Below, in pieces: positions 10,850 through 19,770 of a stretch of 64,000 nucleotides of DNA (positions within the stretch are counted from its first letter, which is position 1; every line of letters begins with the position of its first letter). Source of the DNA: Tenebrio molitor (Eukaryota; Arthropoda; Insecta; Coleoptera; Tenebrionidae); the NCBI RefSeq assembly GCF_963966145.1, contig NC_091054.1:19716001-19780000 (forward strand). Direction: 5' to 3'. The notes beneath the pieces were generated by a model, which had not been told where the DNA came from, searched no databases, and saw only the letters and a program-made list of their open reading frames with translations. Position numbers and translations under genes: made by a program.

Positions 10850-11987
10850 CCCTCTCGGTTTTTTATCGCCCTTAACGTTTTTCGCAAAGCACCTGATACA
10901 ACAGCTATGGTGTCTTGGTTTGTCGTGGGACGAAACCCCCCCTACCGAAATAACCCACCGATGGGAGCAATATCGATCTCAATTACCGGGGATGTCCGAA
11001 TTAAAGCGTCACCTATTAACCGGGCAACACCTCTCGTGCGAGTTACATGGATTCTGCGATGCCTCGGAGATGGGCTACGCCGCCGCCGCCGCGGCCGTGT
11101 ATTTACGCGTGGTGGACGTTAACGGTGACGTGTCGATCAGCCTGGTGATGGCCAAATCAAAAGTTGCCCCTCTAAAACGTCGGTCCTTGCCCCAATTAGA
11201 ACTTTGTGGTGCTCACCTGCTGGCAAAACTACTTAGTTATGTCAGTTCATTGTACGTCGAATGTAACATCACCGTCGTGACCGCTTGGACCGACTCGATG
11301 ATAGTTTTAGGGTGGTTGCGGGCGTCACCTCACCGTTGGAAAACTTTCGTGAGCAATCGAGTTGCGTACATTCAGGACAAGGTACCTTCGGAATGCTGGC
11401 GTCATGTTCGGTCTAGTGATAACCCAGCAGATTGCGCATCGCGAGGCCTACTTCCCGACGAAGTGAAAAATCACAATTTGTGGTGGCGCGGCCCGAACTG
11501 GCTGCACCAAGACCCTGGTTTTTGGCCTAGCGAACCGTCGACGGCTTCCCTCCGTGAAGAAGCCATGATTAACAGCGAAACGCGTCGCACCATTTTGTTA
11601 ATCGCCACCGAAGAAGACGCCTTAGATCGCCTAATCAAAAATTGTTCGTCGTTGTCAAGGATCAAAATCATCATAGCGCATCTTCTTCGTTTCGTTCACA
11701 ATTGCCGTGTTTCAAATTCGAATCGTCGTTTCGGACCAATTTCGCTCGACGAACAAACCACCGCGATGAACGTCTTGATCAAACATACGCAACGTTCGGC
11801 CTTTGAAGACACGATCCTCAAACTGGAAAACAATCAACAATGCGCCAAGCCGATTCAGCGACTAGCTCCGTTCCTTGATCAAAACGGAATTATCCGGGTT
11901 GGAGGTCGACTCTCTAACTCCCAATTGAGTTTCAACGCGAAACACCCTGCGTCATTCCGCGCTCACATCGGTTCACGCAACTTGTGA
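10848..11987 (+). pseudogene. BEL/Pao Pol: connection and RNase H part
   Basis: This continues the preceding Pol in a different frame; the first complete start-like codon is at 10920 but the homologous frame opens at 10848. It shows the BEL RNase H acidic residues in FCDASEMGY, LPQLELCGA, WTDSMIVLGW and SSDNPADCASRG, in the correct order. The frame ends at 11985-11987 just before the integrase zinc finger. Another indel then moves the homologous frame (VIEH...H) to a third phase around 11965-12085. Confidence 0.88.
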
Positions 11988-12084
11988 TTGAACACACCCA
12001 CAGAGTTCATCTTCACCCGGAGTTAAGAACTCTCCATTTCTTATTGCTGCAAAACTTCTGGATTTTATCCCCGCAAAGGGCTAT

Positions 12085-13053
12085 TCGTTCGGTGTCTGCT
12101 TCAGGGTCCGTCCTGTGACCATTACGCAACCCATGGCCCCGTTACCTTCTCATCGAGTGCAACAGCTAAAACCATTCCAATGCGTTGGCGTAGACTTTGC
12201 TGGTCCCTTTGCTGTTGCCCAAATCCGTCGTCGCGGGGCAAAGTCCACAAAAGCCTATTTGTGTCTGTTCGTGTGTTTCACAACTAAGGCTGTGCACTTA
12301 GAACTAGCTTCTAATTTGTCCACCGAGGTGTTTCTAGCGTCCCTTCGACGATTCATAGCGCGCCGTGGTCGTTGCACCCGAATAGTGAACGATTGCGGAA
12401 CCAATTTCAAGGGAGCGGCCCGGGAAATCCAAAAGTTAATGCGAGCTGCTGCAGAACAAGAGCAGATAATTTGGGAATTCAATTCACCTTCCGCGCCACA
12501 CTTTGGCGGATTGTGGGAAGCCGGAGTCAAATCGGTAAAAATTCCTTTGCGTCGTACAATTGGCGAGCAGGTTCTAATTTTTGAAGAACTGTACACGTTC
12601 TTGACACAAATCGAAGCTGTACTCAATTCGCGACCCCTTTGTGCAATTAGTTCAGACCCAAACGATTTGACCGCGCTTACACCTGGACATTTTTTAACGC
12701 TGGCACCCCTAACCTGTTTGCCGGAGCCCGACCTTCTGTCAATCGAACTTAATCGTCTCTCTCGCTGGCAACTCCTCCAACGGATGCATCAGTCGTTTTG
12801 GAATCGCTGGCATTGGGAATATTTACACACGTTACAACAACGATCCAAATGGAGTAGCACTTCGACAAAGGTAACTCCCGGTACTCTCGTGTTAATCAAA
12901 ACCGATCAAGTTCCACCGTTGCAATGGAGTTTGGGTCGCGTAGAGCAGGTTCATCCCGGTCGGGATGGGGTAGTCCGCGTCGCGACGATGAAGACTACCA
13001 ACGGCAGCATTCGACGCCCGGTGGTGAAGTTGTGTCCGTTGCCATCGCAATAG
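12085..13053 (+). pseudogene. BEL/Pao Pol: integrase and C-terminal DUF5641-like part
   Basis: The integrase core keeps Asp in VGVDFAGPF, Asp in VNDCGTNF and Glu in GGLWEAG with normal spacing. The C-terminus (RLSRWQLLQ...FWNRW...EYL...L...R.KW...G.LVLI) matches the region usually annotated DUF5641 next to BEL integrases. The zinc-binding HHCC upstream is disrupted by frameshifts, so the integrase is probably inactive although its catalytic core is intact. It ends at a TAG 31 bp before the 3' LTR. Confidence 0.9.
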
Positions 13054-13073
13054 GAAAAATGCACCGCATTTTT

Positions 13074-13084
13074 GGCGGGCAGAA
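13074..13084 (+). promoter_or_regulatory. Polypurine tract of the BEL/Pao element
   Basis: GGCGGGCAGAA lies directly upstream of the 3' LTR, the expected place for plus-strand priming. The single pyrimidine makes it imperfect. Confidence 0.6.
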
Positions 13085-13551
13085 TGTTTGAATTTGTACA
13101 TAGTTGATCTTTTTTCCTTTTTTCTCTCTTTACTTTTTCTTTTGTTGTTCCTTACATTTTAGTTAGTTTAGTTCTTTATCTATTAGATCTTAGCATTTAG
13201 TTTCATTGAAAGTGGTTGCACTCTACCATCGTGTATCATTGGCGCGTTTTTCGATTCACGATTCGTCTGTTCGAAAACGACCATAAAACCCTCCCTCTCG
13301 GGGAGGCCGAAAAAAAAAGAAGAAAGTTAGTCAGTTTCAGAGAGTTCGTTTCGTCGGTAACTACAAAACTCTAACATCTCGAACACGAAGTGAGTTCCAC
13401 CGCGTACAGAGACACGAACGAAATTCAGACGTCCAGCCCCAACGGTAAGTCGTTTTTGAATTTATTGAATCGCGAATCCCGTAACACAGCTCTTCGCTTA
13501 GGTAGGCTTATAATCAACAATCGGTTGATATAAGTGCCCTGGAGACACACA
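13085..13551 (+). repeat. BEL/Pao 3' LTR
   Basis: A 467-bp partner of the 5' LTR, followed directly by the target duplication CTATG. The one-base length difference is in an A-run near 13311. Confidence 0.95.
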
Positions 13552-13581
13552 CTATGATAAATTTTTGTTACCATGGTAATC

Positions 13582-13769
13582 TATCCCTACGCCACCCGGT
13601 GGCACGGCAATTTTGCCGGAGTACATACACTATTACGGATATTACTATCAAGTAATAGGGCAGTGCTTATCAACATAATTACCGTCGTGTCGCCTCCGCA
13701 TTTTGACTTTATTGTGTATTATGTTCTGTGTCAATGTTAAGGAATTTCCTCACGATATGACATGAGTAC
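13582..13769 (-). mobile_element. 3' UTR end of an R2-like (RLE) element fragment, split part 1
   Basis: The reverse complement of this segment matches the 3' end of the element at 38877-42500 (its positions about 42325-42500). Shared sequence includes TTAAGGAATTTCCTCACGAT on this strand and the GCCGGGTGG-like terminus. The match breaks at 13769/13770 where a 1457-bp insert begins, and resumes at 15227. Confidence 0.85.
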
Positions 13770-15095
13770 TGTTACGTTATTATTCTCTACCACAACTGGT
13801 GAAAATTTAAATTTCCCAACTACTCCGGGGATAATTTAAAATAACGCTTTTCGTGACTGATTGTCTCCAGGTCCGGCACACATACACACTAACGTCTCGA
13901 GAGCAAGACTGTAGAAAAGTACAAATGCTGATTTACAAACACGGTGTTATACCAGGTGTTGGATAGAAACACAGATGATAATAATAACTGAGTTTAATCC
14001 TCGTTTCTTAGATATACAGTGAGACAAATTAATGAAATAAAGCCAACCTAGATGCCACTGCGGGCGATACACTGTAGTCTAATAAGGAGATATTAGAATT
14101 TAACTCAAAATGTTACACTGAAAACTAAGTTAAAGCATTGACTCTTACGACAAAAACAATTAAGATTAACAATTCAAAGGGTTCAAAGTAATGGTAAGAT
14201 GTGAAATGAAAGGAAATGAAGTCCAGAAGTGATCCAAAATGATACGCTGATGGCGCTTAAACAACTAGTGATATTCACAAAAAGTGCCGGTACTACCAGG
14301 CTAAACTTCTAAATTAATAAGTCACAAATTTAAGATCAATAAAAGGATTTTTCAAAACTTCCCTTACACCGGGCCTCGTATTTGGAATCTAAAAGATGAG
14401 TCCTGGGAAGAACGGAGCTGGAGGAAGGTCCTCCGAGTCCTTCTTTCGCCGCTGATCAATCACGCCGCCCGTATCCTCGGATAGTCCTCGGGTCCTTCCT
14501 CCCCTCGACCCTTCCCAGAGGAAAACGTGAACAGTAAGGCCTTGGGCCCCGGCGAAAAGGTGGAAAAACTACAAGACAAAGTGATAAGATGATACAAAAA
14601 AAAACGTTGAGACCCAGCGAGCGCGTCGTCTCTGGCGAGGTCACTCCCGGTCTGATAACATGTATTAATGTAAAAGAAATGAGCCAAGATGGCGGACTAC
14701 AGAAGGAAAGACGCTGGAAGACCTTGCCAGACACGTGTTGCTCCTGGACTCGGGTTCCTCGGCCAGGGACAGTCCTGAGTGAGGTCCTGCTCTCCGGAGG
14801 GGTCCTTGGGGATGACGCCGGTCCAACAGGGTGACGAAATTACTCCGCTTGTGCGTAGGGTCGTTGACCCTCGTGAAGGAAGCCTTTATCCGCCGCGGCG
14901 TTTCGGTTGGGATTCTTCTAAGATGCTTTTCCAGCCGATTTGGTCTTCCTCCACGGGTTCGCCAGCTCCTGTTGTACACTAAAACACCCCCTTATCTCCC
15001 CCTTCGAACACGACACTCACACACGGATCGGTCTTGACCTCTCCTGCACTAGTCGAGAACCTGTCGAGAACCTCCTTCATGGCGTCGGTTCCACC

Positions 15096-15103
15096 TTTAT
15101 ATC
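15096..15103 (-). promoter_or_regulatory. TATA box of the LTR-like insert
   Basis: On the minus strand the sequence reads GATATAAA, about 63 bp downstream of the heat-shock element, in a GC-richer context. Transcription would be expected to start about 30 bp further, near 15065, giving a U3 of about 160 bp. Confidence 0.55.
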
Positions 15104-15165
15104 TTTTTCCCCTCCTCTCGTCGCCTTGACGCGGCCGGTACCGGAAGTCGGGGTCCGAGAGCCCG

Positions 15166-15188
15166 TTCTGGAATGTTCTAGAACGTTC
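15166..15188 (-). promoter_or_regulatory. Perfect five-unit heat-shock element
   Basis: Five alternating, correctly spaced HSF half-sites occur without mismatch: TTC, GAA, TTC, GAA and TTC, each separated by two bases. On the minus strand this lies upstream of the TATA box, the usual arrangement of heat-inducible promoters. Confidence 0.8.
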
Positions 15189-15226
15189 TCGCCTTTACGA
15201 TTTACCGCGAAATTTAAATCGTAACA

Positions 15227-15470
15227 GTACCTATAATAATATACCTTTTTGAATTTCAACTACCAATGTGTTCCATAAATCCAGAATTTTTAAATTTTTA
15301 AAAAGAGATTGCGGTACTATTCCCGTTGCTGAAATTATAAGTGGTAAAATAAAAAATTTTTCTAAACTCCAAAGATTTCTCATAGCAACGGAGAGCTCTA
15401 AATATTTATTAATTTTTGTGTTATATGTCTGTGTTATATTATGGGAATTTGGAACAGCTATATCTAAAAT
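15227..15470 (-). pseudogene. C-terminal fragment of R2-like element ORF, split part 2
   Basis: The minus-strand frame (15231-15506) contains DIAVPNSHNITQTYNTK and a stretch near-identical to the end of the ORF at 41713-42403, including the last motif of the restriction-like endonuclease. Homology starts near 15470, so the copy is 5'-truncated, as expected from target-primed reverse transcription. The reading frame upstream of that point is unrelated sequence. Confidence 0.85.
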
Positions 15471-15506
15471 GGTAATTATAATTAATAGTGATATTAGTAC
15501 AGTCAT

Positions 15507-16266
15507 TAAAAGTTACAGATAGATTTTCCTTGCTTTTGTAAATTTTTCCCACAGTTTTTCTTCCTCGTTGTAACTTGTTATTTAGGTTGTCGTCGATATA
15601 ATCTTCGGCAACAGCGGGTGATTTCCATCCCCCTATTTTTTTTACAGCTGTGATGTTTGATAGTTTAAATTTAATTTTGACATAACGATTGAGTAATATT
15701 ATTCCATCGAAATGTCAGTATTATTCAATTGACATAATAATAATAATAATTCCCAGGGCGAAAAAAAAAGGCTATATTCTATCTCGTGATTCGGAAGTCA
15801 CATTAAGCCATTGGTCCCGGTCTATTGAGTTGGTCATCATGCCCCTCACTCATAGATTTGTAAAACCAGTCCTAGACTGTGTAACAATTTTTTTTTTTTA
15901 ATATACAGGTGTTCCCAAAAAAGAATACGAGTCCATAGCTCCGTTATTTATCGGAGGATTTTAATTATCTATACACTAAATTAAATGATTGCGAATAGGC
16001 TACAAAACGCCATACTAAATTCACGTATAGCTCCAAGAGCTTCAAGGCTAAATTGTCAAAATATTTTTTTCAAATGGGAATACATATTTTTTTGTAGTAA
16101 TTCTGATAGAGATTTTTATTCTGAAAACAACAATGTGTCACAAGTATAACGTCACATAAAAAAAATAACACTAACTTTTGAAACAAATGACGAACACCAA
16201 TTGAGAAGCTATCAAAATGCATTGCATTACAATGTAATAACCAAATTAAGTTAGCTGGAAAAACAA
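15507..16266. other. AT-rich stretch with a mariner-like terminus
   Basis: It contains a short AAT/TAA run near 15737-15752. The sequence ATACAGGTGTTCCCAAAAAAG at 15902-15922 resembles a mariner-type terminal repeat with no partner seen. No coding motif was found. Confidence 0.4.
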
Positions 16267-17200
16267 ATGACAAATAATAACATATGGGATTGCGCAGATA
16301 TGCGGCCAACGATTAGCGCAAAATGGAGTATAGACGATAGTAGATTTTTTTACAGGGTGAACTATAACAAAACCGTCATCACCAAAGCCCCTCTCGCCCC
16401 CAACTTCGTAAAGATCCTTCAGGTCGCTGCGAACAGCCCAACGATCACCATCGCCCCCATAAATTGGAAAACGCCCGGACCCGCGTCTGCCTCCAAAAAA
16501 CCCACCTTGTCGGTGGTCATCCGCGACGTCTCCCAAGATATCTCCGCCGAGGAGATCGCCACCCTCTGCCCTTCACTGTCGATAGTGAAGGCCTGGAGAA
16601 TCGTCTCCAGGAAATCTAATCGCCCCACCTCCTTCATCCGCGTTCTGACGACCGATAAGCCGTAAAGAACGATACCGTTGATTAGCATGTAATCAACGGT
16701 ATCGTTCTTTACGGCCGCACCTTCGAGTGCGAGACCTCACACCCCCCACCCCCACACCCTTGCAGTACCCCAGGTGTTTCCAGTTCGGCCACGGTCAGGC
16801 CGAATGCACTAATAAAGCCACCTGCCCCAAATGCCCCGAAAGCTACCCGCCAAACCGATACCCCGCGAAAGAGCCCTCTTGCTTCTCGTGCAATGGCCCC
16901 CACCCTGCATGGTCGCACGCGTGCCCGAGTTTCAAACAGATCCTAGTGATTGATGAAACTCCCGTTCTCCCCGTCAAAATCATCGAGCCCCCGACCGCGA
17001 TCGCCGAACCGACCGACTCCGATTCGGACCTCGAAAACGACACCACCATCACCTTCATGACCAAGACTCTGTTCGACCTCTTCCCCATGCAGCGGTCGAA
17101 AATTCAAACCATTCTCGAAAACACCTCCAAATCGGTTTTCAACGTCGTGACAAAAGTGTCCCACTACGGACACAAAATCCACCTCACTTTCGACCAGTGA
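16267..17200 (+). pseudogene. Non-LTR retrotransposon A, ORF1 (RRM-like plus zinc knuckles)
   Basis: An ATG at 16267 opens an ORF1-type frame with an RRM-like stretch (VVIRDVSQDISAEEI...IVKAWRI...PTSFIRVLT). It stops at 16663-16665 inside a 26-bp perfect inverted duplication. Homologous sequence resumes after it and then shifts frame to 16727-17200. That part carries the Cys/His knuckles typical of I/Jockey-type ORF1 (CPKC...C-x2-C-x4-H-x4-C in PSCFSCNGPHPAWSHAC) and an acidic tail. The first knuckle lacks one Cys. The product would be a nucleic-acid-binding chaperone, but the gene is broken. Confidence 0.75.
16659..16715. repeat. Perfect 26-bp inverted duplication with 5-nt loop
   Basis: Arms 16659-16684 and 16690-16715 are exact reverse complements around GCATG. 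The right arm continues the ORF1 reading (INGIVLYG), so it is the original sequence and the left arm is the inverted copy. Confidence 0.9.
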
Positions 17201-17244
17201 AGTGGCCCCCACGTTCCCCCCTTTTTTTCAATTGTCATGCATAA

Positions 17245-17880
17245 ATGGCTCCGATACAAATGGGATGCATAAATATCTGTGGCATAAATCGTAAATACAA
17301 TCCCCTCAAAAAATTTCTCGCGCAGGATAAAATTTCAATTCTGGCCATTTCGGAAACCCACACGGTAAAATCAATCGTCGTTGCTATCAGCGGAACTCTG
17401 AAATTAATCCCACCCGCAGCGGCGGCGTCGCCCTCCTCGTCGCCCAGAACCTCGCCCCCACTCCCCACACACTCCCTAACCACCTCAATCATCTAGAAGC
17501 CGTCGCAGTCAACCTCCACCTCCAAAATATGTCCATCCTAATTATCTCCTACTACAACCGCCCCCAAGACAGTCTTTCCGCCGATCTGCTTCGCTACGCG
17601 GCCCAACATAACTTTGCAATCGTCCTCGGAGATTTTAACGCCCGTCACACAGACTTCGGTGACACTCTAACGAACCCCAACGGCAGGTTACTGAACTCCC
17701 TTTTAACCACTCTCCCGCTGTGCCGTCTGCACAACACCGATCCCACTTTTTTAAGTCACTCAGGTTGTTCCATCACAGATCACATCCTCTCAACAGAAAA
17801 CTTCGTCCCCTTCTTGTACCCCCATTGCAGCATAGGAACAACCGTCACTTCCGATCATGTCCCATTAAAAACACACTTCC
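17245..17880 (+). pseudogene. Non-LTR retrotransposon A, ORF2 endonuclease (APE type), truncated
   Basis: Two overlapping-phase frames (17245-17496 and 17529-about 17880) give an APE-like endonuclease. The first has an N-terminal segment with ISETHT. The second has LGDFNARH (metal/catalytic Asp and Asn), the SITDHIL segment and SDHVPLKTHF, the usual catalytic Asp-His end. A frameshift separates them. Homology stops just after the endonuclease and is followed by ORF1 of element B, so the reverse transcriptase of A is missing. Confidence 0.8.
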
Positions 17881-17889
17881 CAGCCAGGG

Positions 17890-18874
17890 GTCTCCATCAG
17901 CGGAGGTCCCAAAGAAGGTTAAAAAGACCAACCCCCAGGCCCCTCGTCAACCCCAATCGATCCGCGCCCGCCAAACAAGTGACGCAAAACAAACCTCCGG
18001 CGGAGAACAAAATCCGGCCGATAATCATCCGCGACGCGGCAAAATAGGTGTCCGTCTCGAGCGATGACGACGCTCCAAATCAAATTTTCCAAGGCGAAGA
18101 CCTGCATCGACGGTATTCGCGTCAACACCGTCACCGTCGACGACTTCCGCGCACTGACTCGCCTACTCGACGAGAGGAAAGTGCCGTATCACTCGTTCGC
18201 TCTCCTCGAGCAAAAAACACTCAGAGCCGTCTTGCGGACCGTCCCGTGCGAAATCGACATCGACGATGTCCGAACCGACCTGGAGGAACTGGGCCTGGCA
18301 CCGATCAAGGTGAGCAGAATGACCTCCTCCAGGTCGAAAAAACCTCTGCCCCTGGGTCCTCGTCGAGGTCCAGAAGGACAAGGGCGCGATTTTTGAATTG
18401 AAAGCCGTGTGTCACCTGTCGGTCACGGTCGAACGGCCCCATAAAAAGGGGACCCCAAGTCAATGCCAATGCGGATTAAGTCACGACACCCAGTTGTCCA
18501 AAAAAACAAATGATGATGCGGCAAAATGCGCAAATTGCGGCGGTGCTCACACGCGAGCTACCGCAACAACCGGCCGCGGCCCCCGCGAAACAATCCGCTA
18601 CCCCCGCAGCCCTCATCAGGCCCTCAGCCACAAAAACCGCCCCCGCGACCAAAACCGCGACCAACAACAAACAACGCATCGAAAAGCTTCGCGGACGCAG
18701 CCGCGTCTAAAAACACCGCGCCCGCAACCACCCCCCGCAGGCCACCGCCAAGCAACCCCCCGAGATCGGTAAAGCCCTGACCGAAATTCTTCACGCGATT
18801 CAGACGTCGAACTCAAAGGAGGAGATCCTCAAAAACGTGTTCGCCATCATCCCCAAAATTCTTCTCGACTGTTA
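17890..18874 (+). pseudogene. Jockey-like element B, ORF1 (Gag-like)
   Basis: The frame 18064-18396 contains a segment typical of the PRE_C2HC domain (DFRALTRLLDERKVPYHSF, KTLRAVLRTVP, VSRMTSSRS). Upstream IRPIIIRDAAK continues the family sequence in another frame. Downstream frames (18385-18872) hold remnants of zinc knuckles (CANCGGAHTR) and an Ala/Pro/Lys linker. The C-terminal tail reads ALTEILHAIQTSNSKEEIL and ends in a TAA at 18872-18874. At least three frameshifts are present. The intact protein would bind element RNA. Confidence in family is good; exact N-terminus is unknown. Confidence 0.75.
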
Positions 18875-18882
18875 ATGACAGT
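18870..18882. repeat. Target-site duplication, left copy
   Basis: TGTTAATGACAGT, repeated exactly at 19758-19770. It contains the ORF1 stop TAA and the ORF2 start ATG overlapped as TAATG. Confidence 0.85.
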
Positions 18883-19757
18883 GGTGGCAGAAGGTGTGCA
18901 TTCACCACCCGAGATCGCGCCGCGACAGGTGGTTTGCCGAGATCGTGAGTGTACACCCCGCCCAGACCTCCCCGTGGTCTACGGTCGGTCGTAGCAGACT
19001 TTATGGGCAAATCGGGCGGTTCAGAAGGAGGTTTATCTGCTTCGCTCATCGGATGATGTCCCCGTGTGGTGGACAGGGGTGGGTGGCCTTAGGTCACCCA
19101 CTTTTGAACTAGGGGAGCAGACAGCTCCCCGAAGAAGTGACAAGGCAAAGTTAAGGGAAATGAAATGGTAACGAGTGGATTTGGCGATGGCCTGTGGCAG
19201 AGGCCGAGAGTGGGGCTTTCGGGCCGACGTGAACCGTCCCCGGAAGGTGGACGGGGTGCGGGTCTTCGGGCCCCAGAGATTAGGGGAGCAGACAGCTCCC
19301 CGAAGTTGACGGATTCGCGGTGCATGGTTAAGAGAACGGTTTATGAGTGGATGATGAGAGGGTCCCCTTCGGGGGACCAATGTTCGTGACACACTGCAAG
19401 GGTCCCCGTCTCGGGGACCGATGCGCGGTGTAAGACCTTTCTTGCCTGCGGGCAAGAAGAGGACGGGGGAGACTGCGGTCTAGTCCCCAGGCGTGGTACG
19501 GGTAAACGGCAGACCACAATCTGTTTACCCATAAAGCGTTCCGGCAGACTGCCCAATCCCACCGCTCCGTGGGCAACGGGAGTCGCGGTTCGCAATTTAT
19601 GTGTGGGACTAAGGGGGGAGGGAAGCCCATCGGCCTAGCCGATGCCCTCCCACGGGAACGGACTCTTAGTGGCAACGTGGACACGCTAGAAGCACATCGG
19701 TGCGGTCTAACGCTCCTTGGGCAGAGAGGCTGGGGGTATCCCCAACAGCATAACCAA
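18883..19757 (+). mobile_element. Hairpin-rich non-coding retroposon-like insert
   Basis: This 875-bp GC-richer insert has perfect 13-bp target duplications and no poly(A), LTR or TIR. It holds at least ten strong stem-loops. Examples are GGGGAGC-agaca-GCTCCCC at 19112-19130 and again at 19283-19301, inside a repeated 24-bp block 171 bp apart. Others are GGTCCCC-TTCG-GGGGACC at 19361-19378, GGTCCCC-gtctc-GGGGACC at 19401-19419, TTCTTGCC-tgcg-GGCAAGAA at 19439-19458 and GGGTAAAC...GTTTACCC at 19500-19530. A two-tier stem GGGAGGG/CATCGGC...GCCGATG/CCCTCCC spans 19616-19651. Plus-strand orientation is inferred from the order of stems only. Open frames on both strands look like shadows of the stems. 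No known RNA family was recognised. Confidence 0.75.
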
Positions 19758-19770
19758 TGTTAATGACAGT
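19758..19770. repeat. Target-site duplication, right copy
   Basis: TGTTAATGACAGT, identical to 18870-18882. Confidence 0.85.

Larger units (their letters stand above)
7005..13551 (+). mobile_element. Full-length BEL/Pao LTR retrotransposon, inactivated
   Basis: The 6547-bp element is bounded by LTRs at 7005-7472 and 13085-13551 and by a perfect 5-bp target duplication CTATG at 7000-7004 and 13552-13556. Domain order is gag with DUF1759, zinc knuckles, protease, RT, RNase H, integrase and a C-terminal DUF5641-like region, which is diagnostic of BEL/Pao. I counted about eight LTR differences by eye, so insertion is fairly recent. Coding damage is nevertheless substantial: an in-frame TAG, a frameshift between RT and RNase H, and breaks in the integrase zinc-finger region. 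No envelope frame is present. Confidence 0.95.
13770..15226 (-). mobile_element. LTR-like insertion (probable solo LTR) with heat-shock-type promoter
   Basis: The 1457-bp insert has 7-bp inverted ends TGTTACG...CGTAACA and a perfect 4-bp target duplication GTAC (13766-13769 and 15227-15230). It splits a recognisable R2-like fragment, so its ends are certain. TG...CA ends with a 4-bp duplication and no convincing ORF fit a solo LTR, probably Ty3/gypsy. On the minus strand a heat-shock element lies about 40 bp from the start, followed by a TATA box, which orients U3 at the right end. Frames of 92 and 104 aa exist on the minus strand but have no motif. Confidence 0.75.

Noticed and set aside
14456..14979. 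Minus-strand frames of 92 and 104 aa in the LTR-like insert
   Set aside because: No motif, Pro/Arg-rich low-complexity composition, and overlap with plus-strand frames of similar length.
18883..18960. HDV-like or hammerhead ribozyme at the start of the hairpin insert
   Set aside because: GGTGG can pair with CCACC shortly downstream, but the P1-P2-P3 order of an HDV-like fold is not met. GGATGATGAGA near 19350 lacks the CUGAUGA and GAAA pairing of a hammerhead.
18883..19757. Group I or group II intron
   Set aside because: No GUGYG start, no domain V-like hairpin at the end, no group I core; and target duplications of 13 bp are not expected from intron homing.
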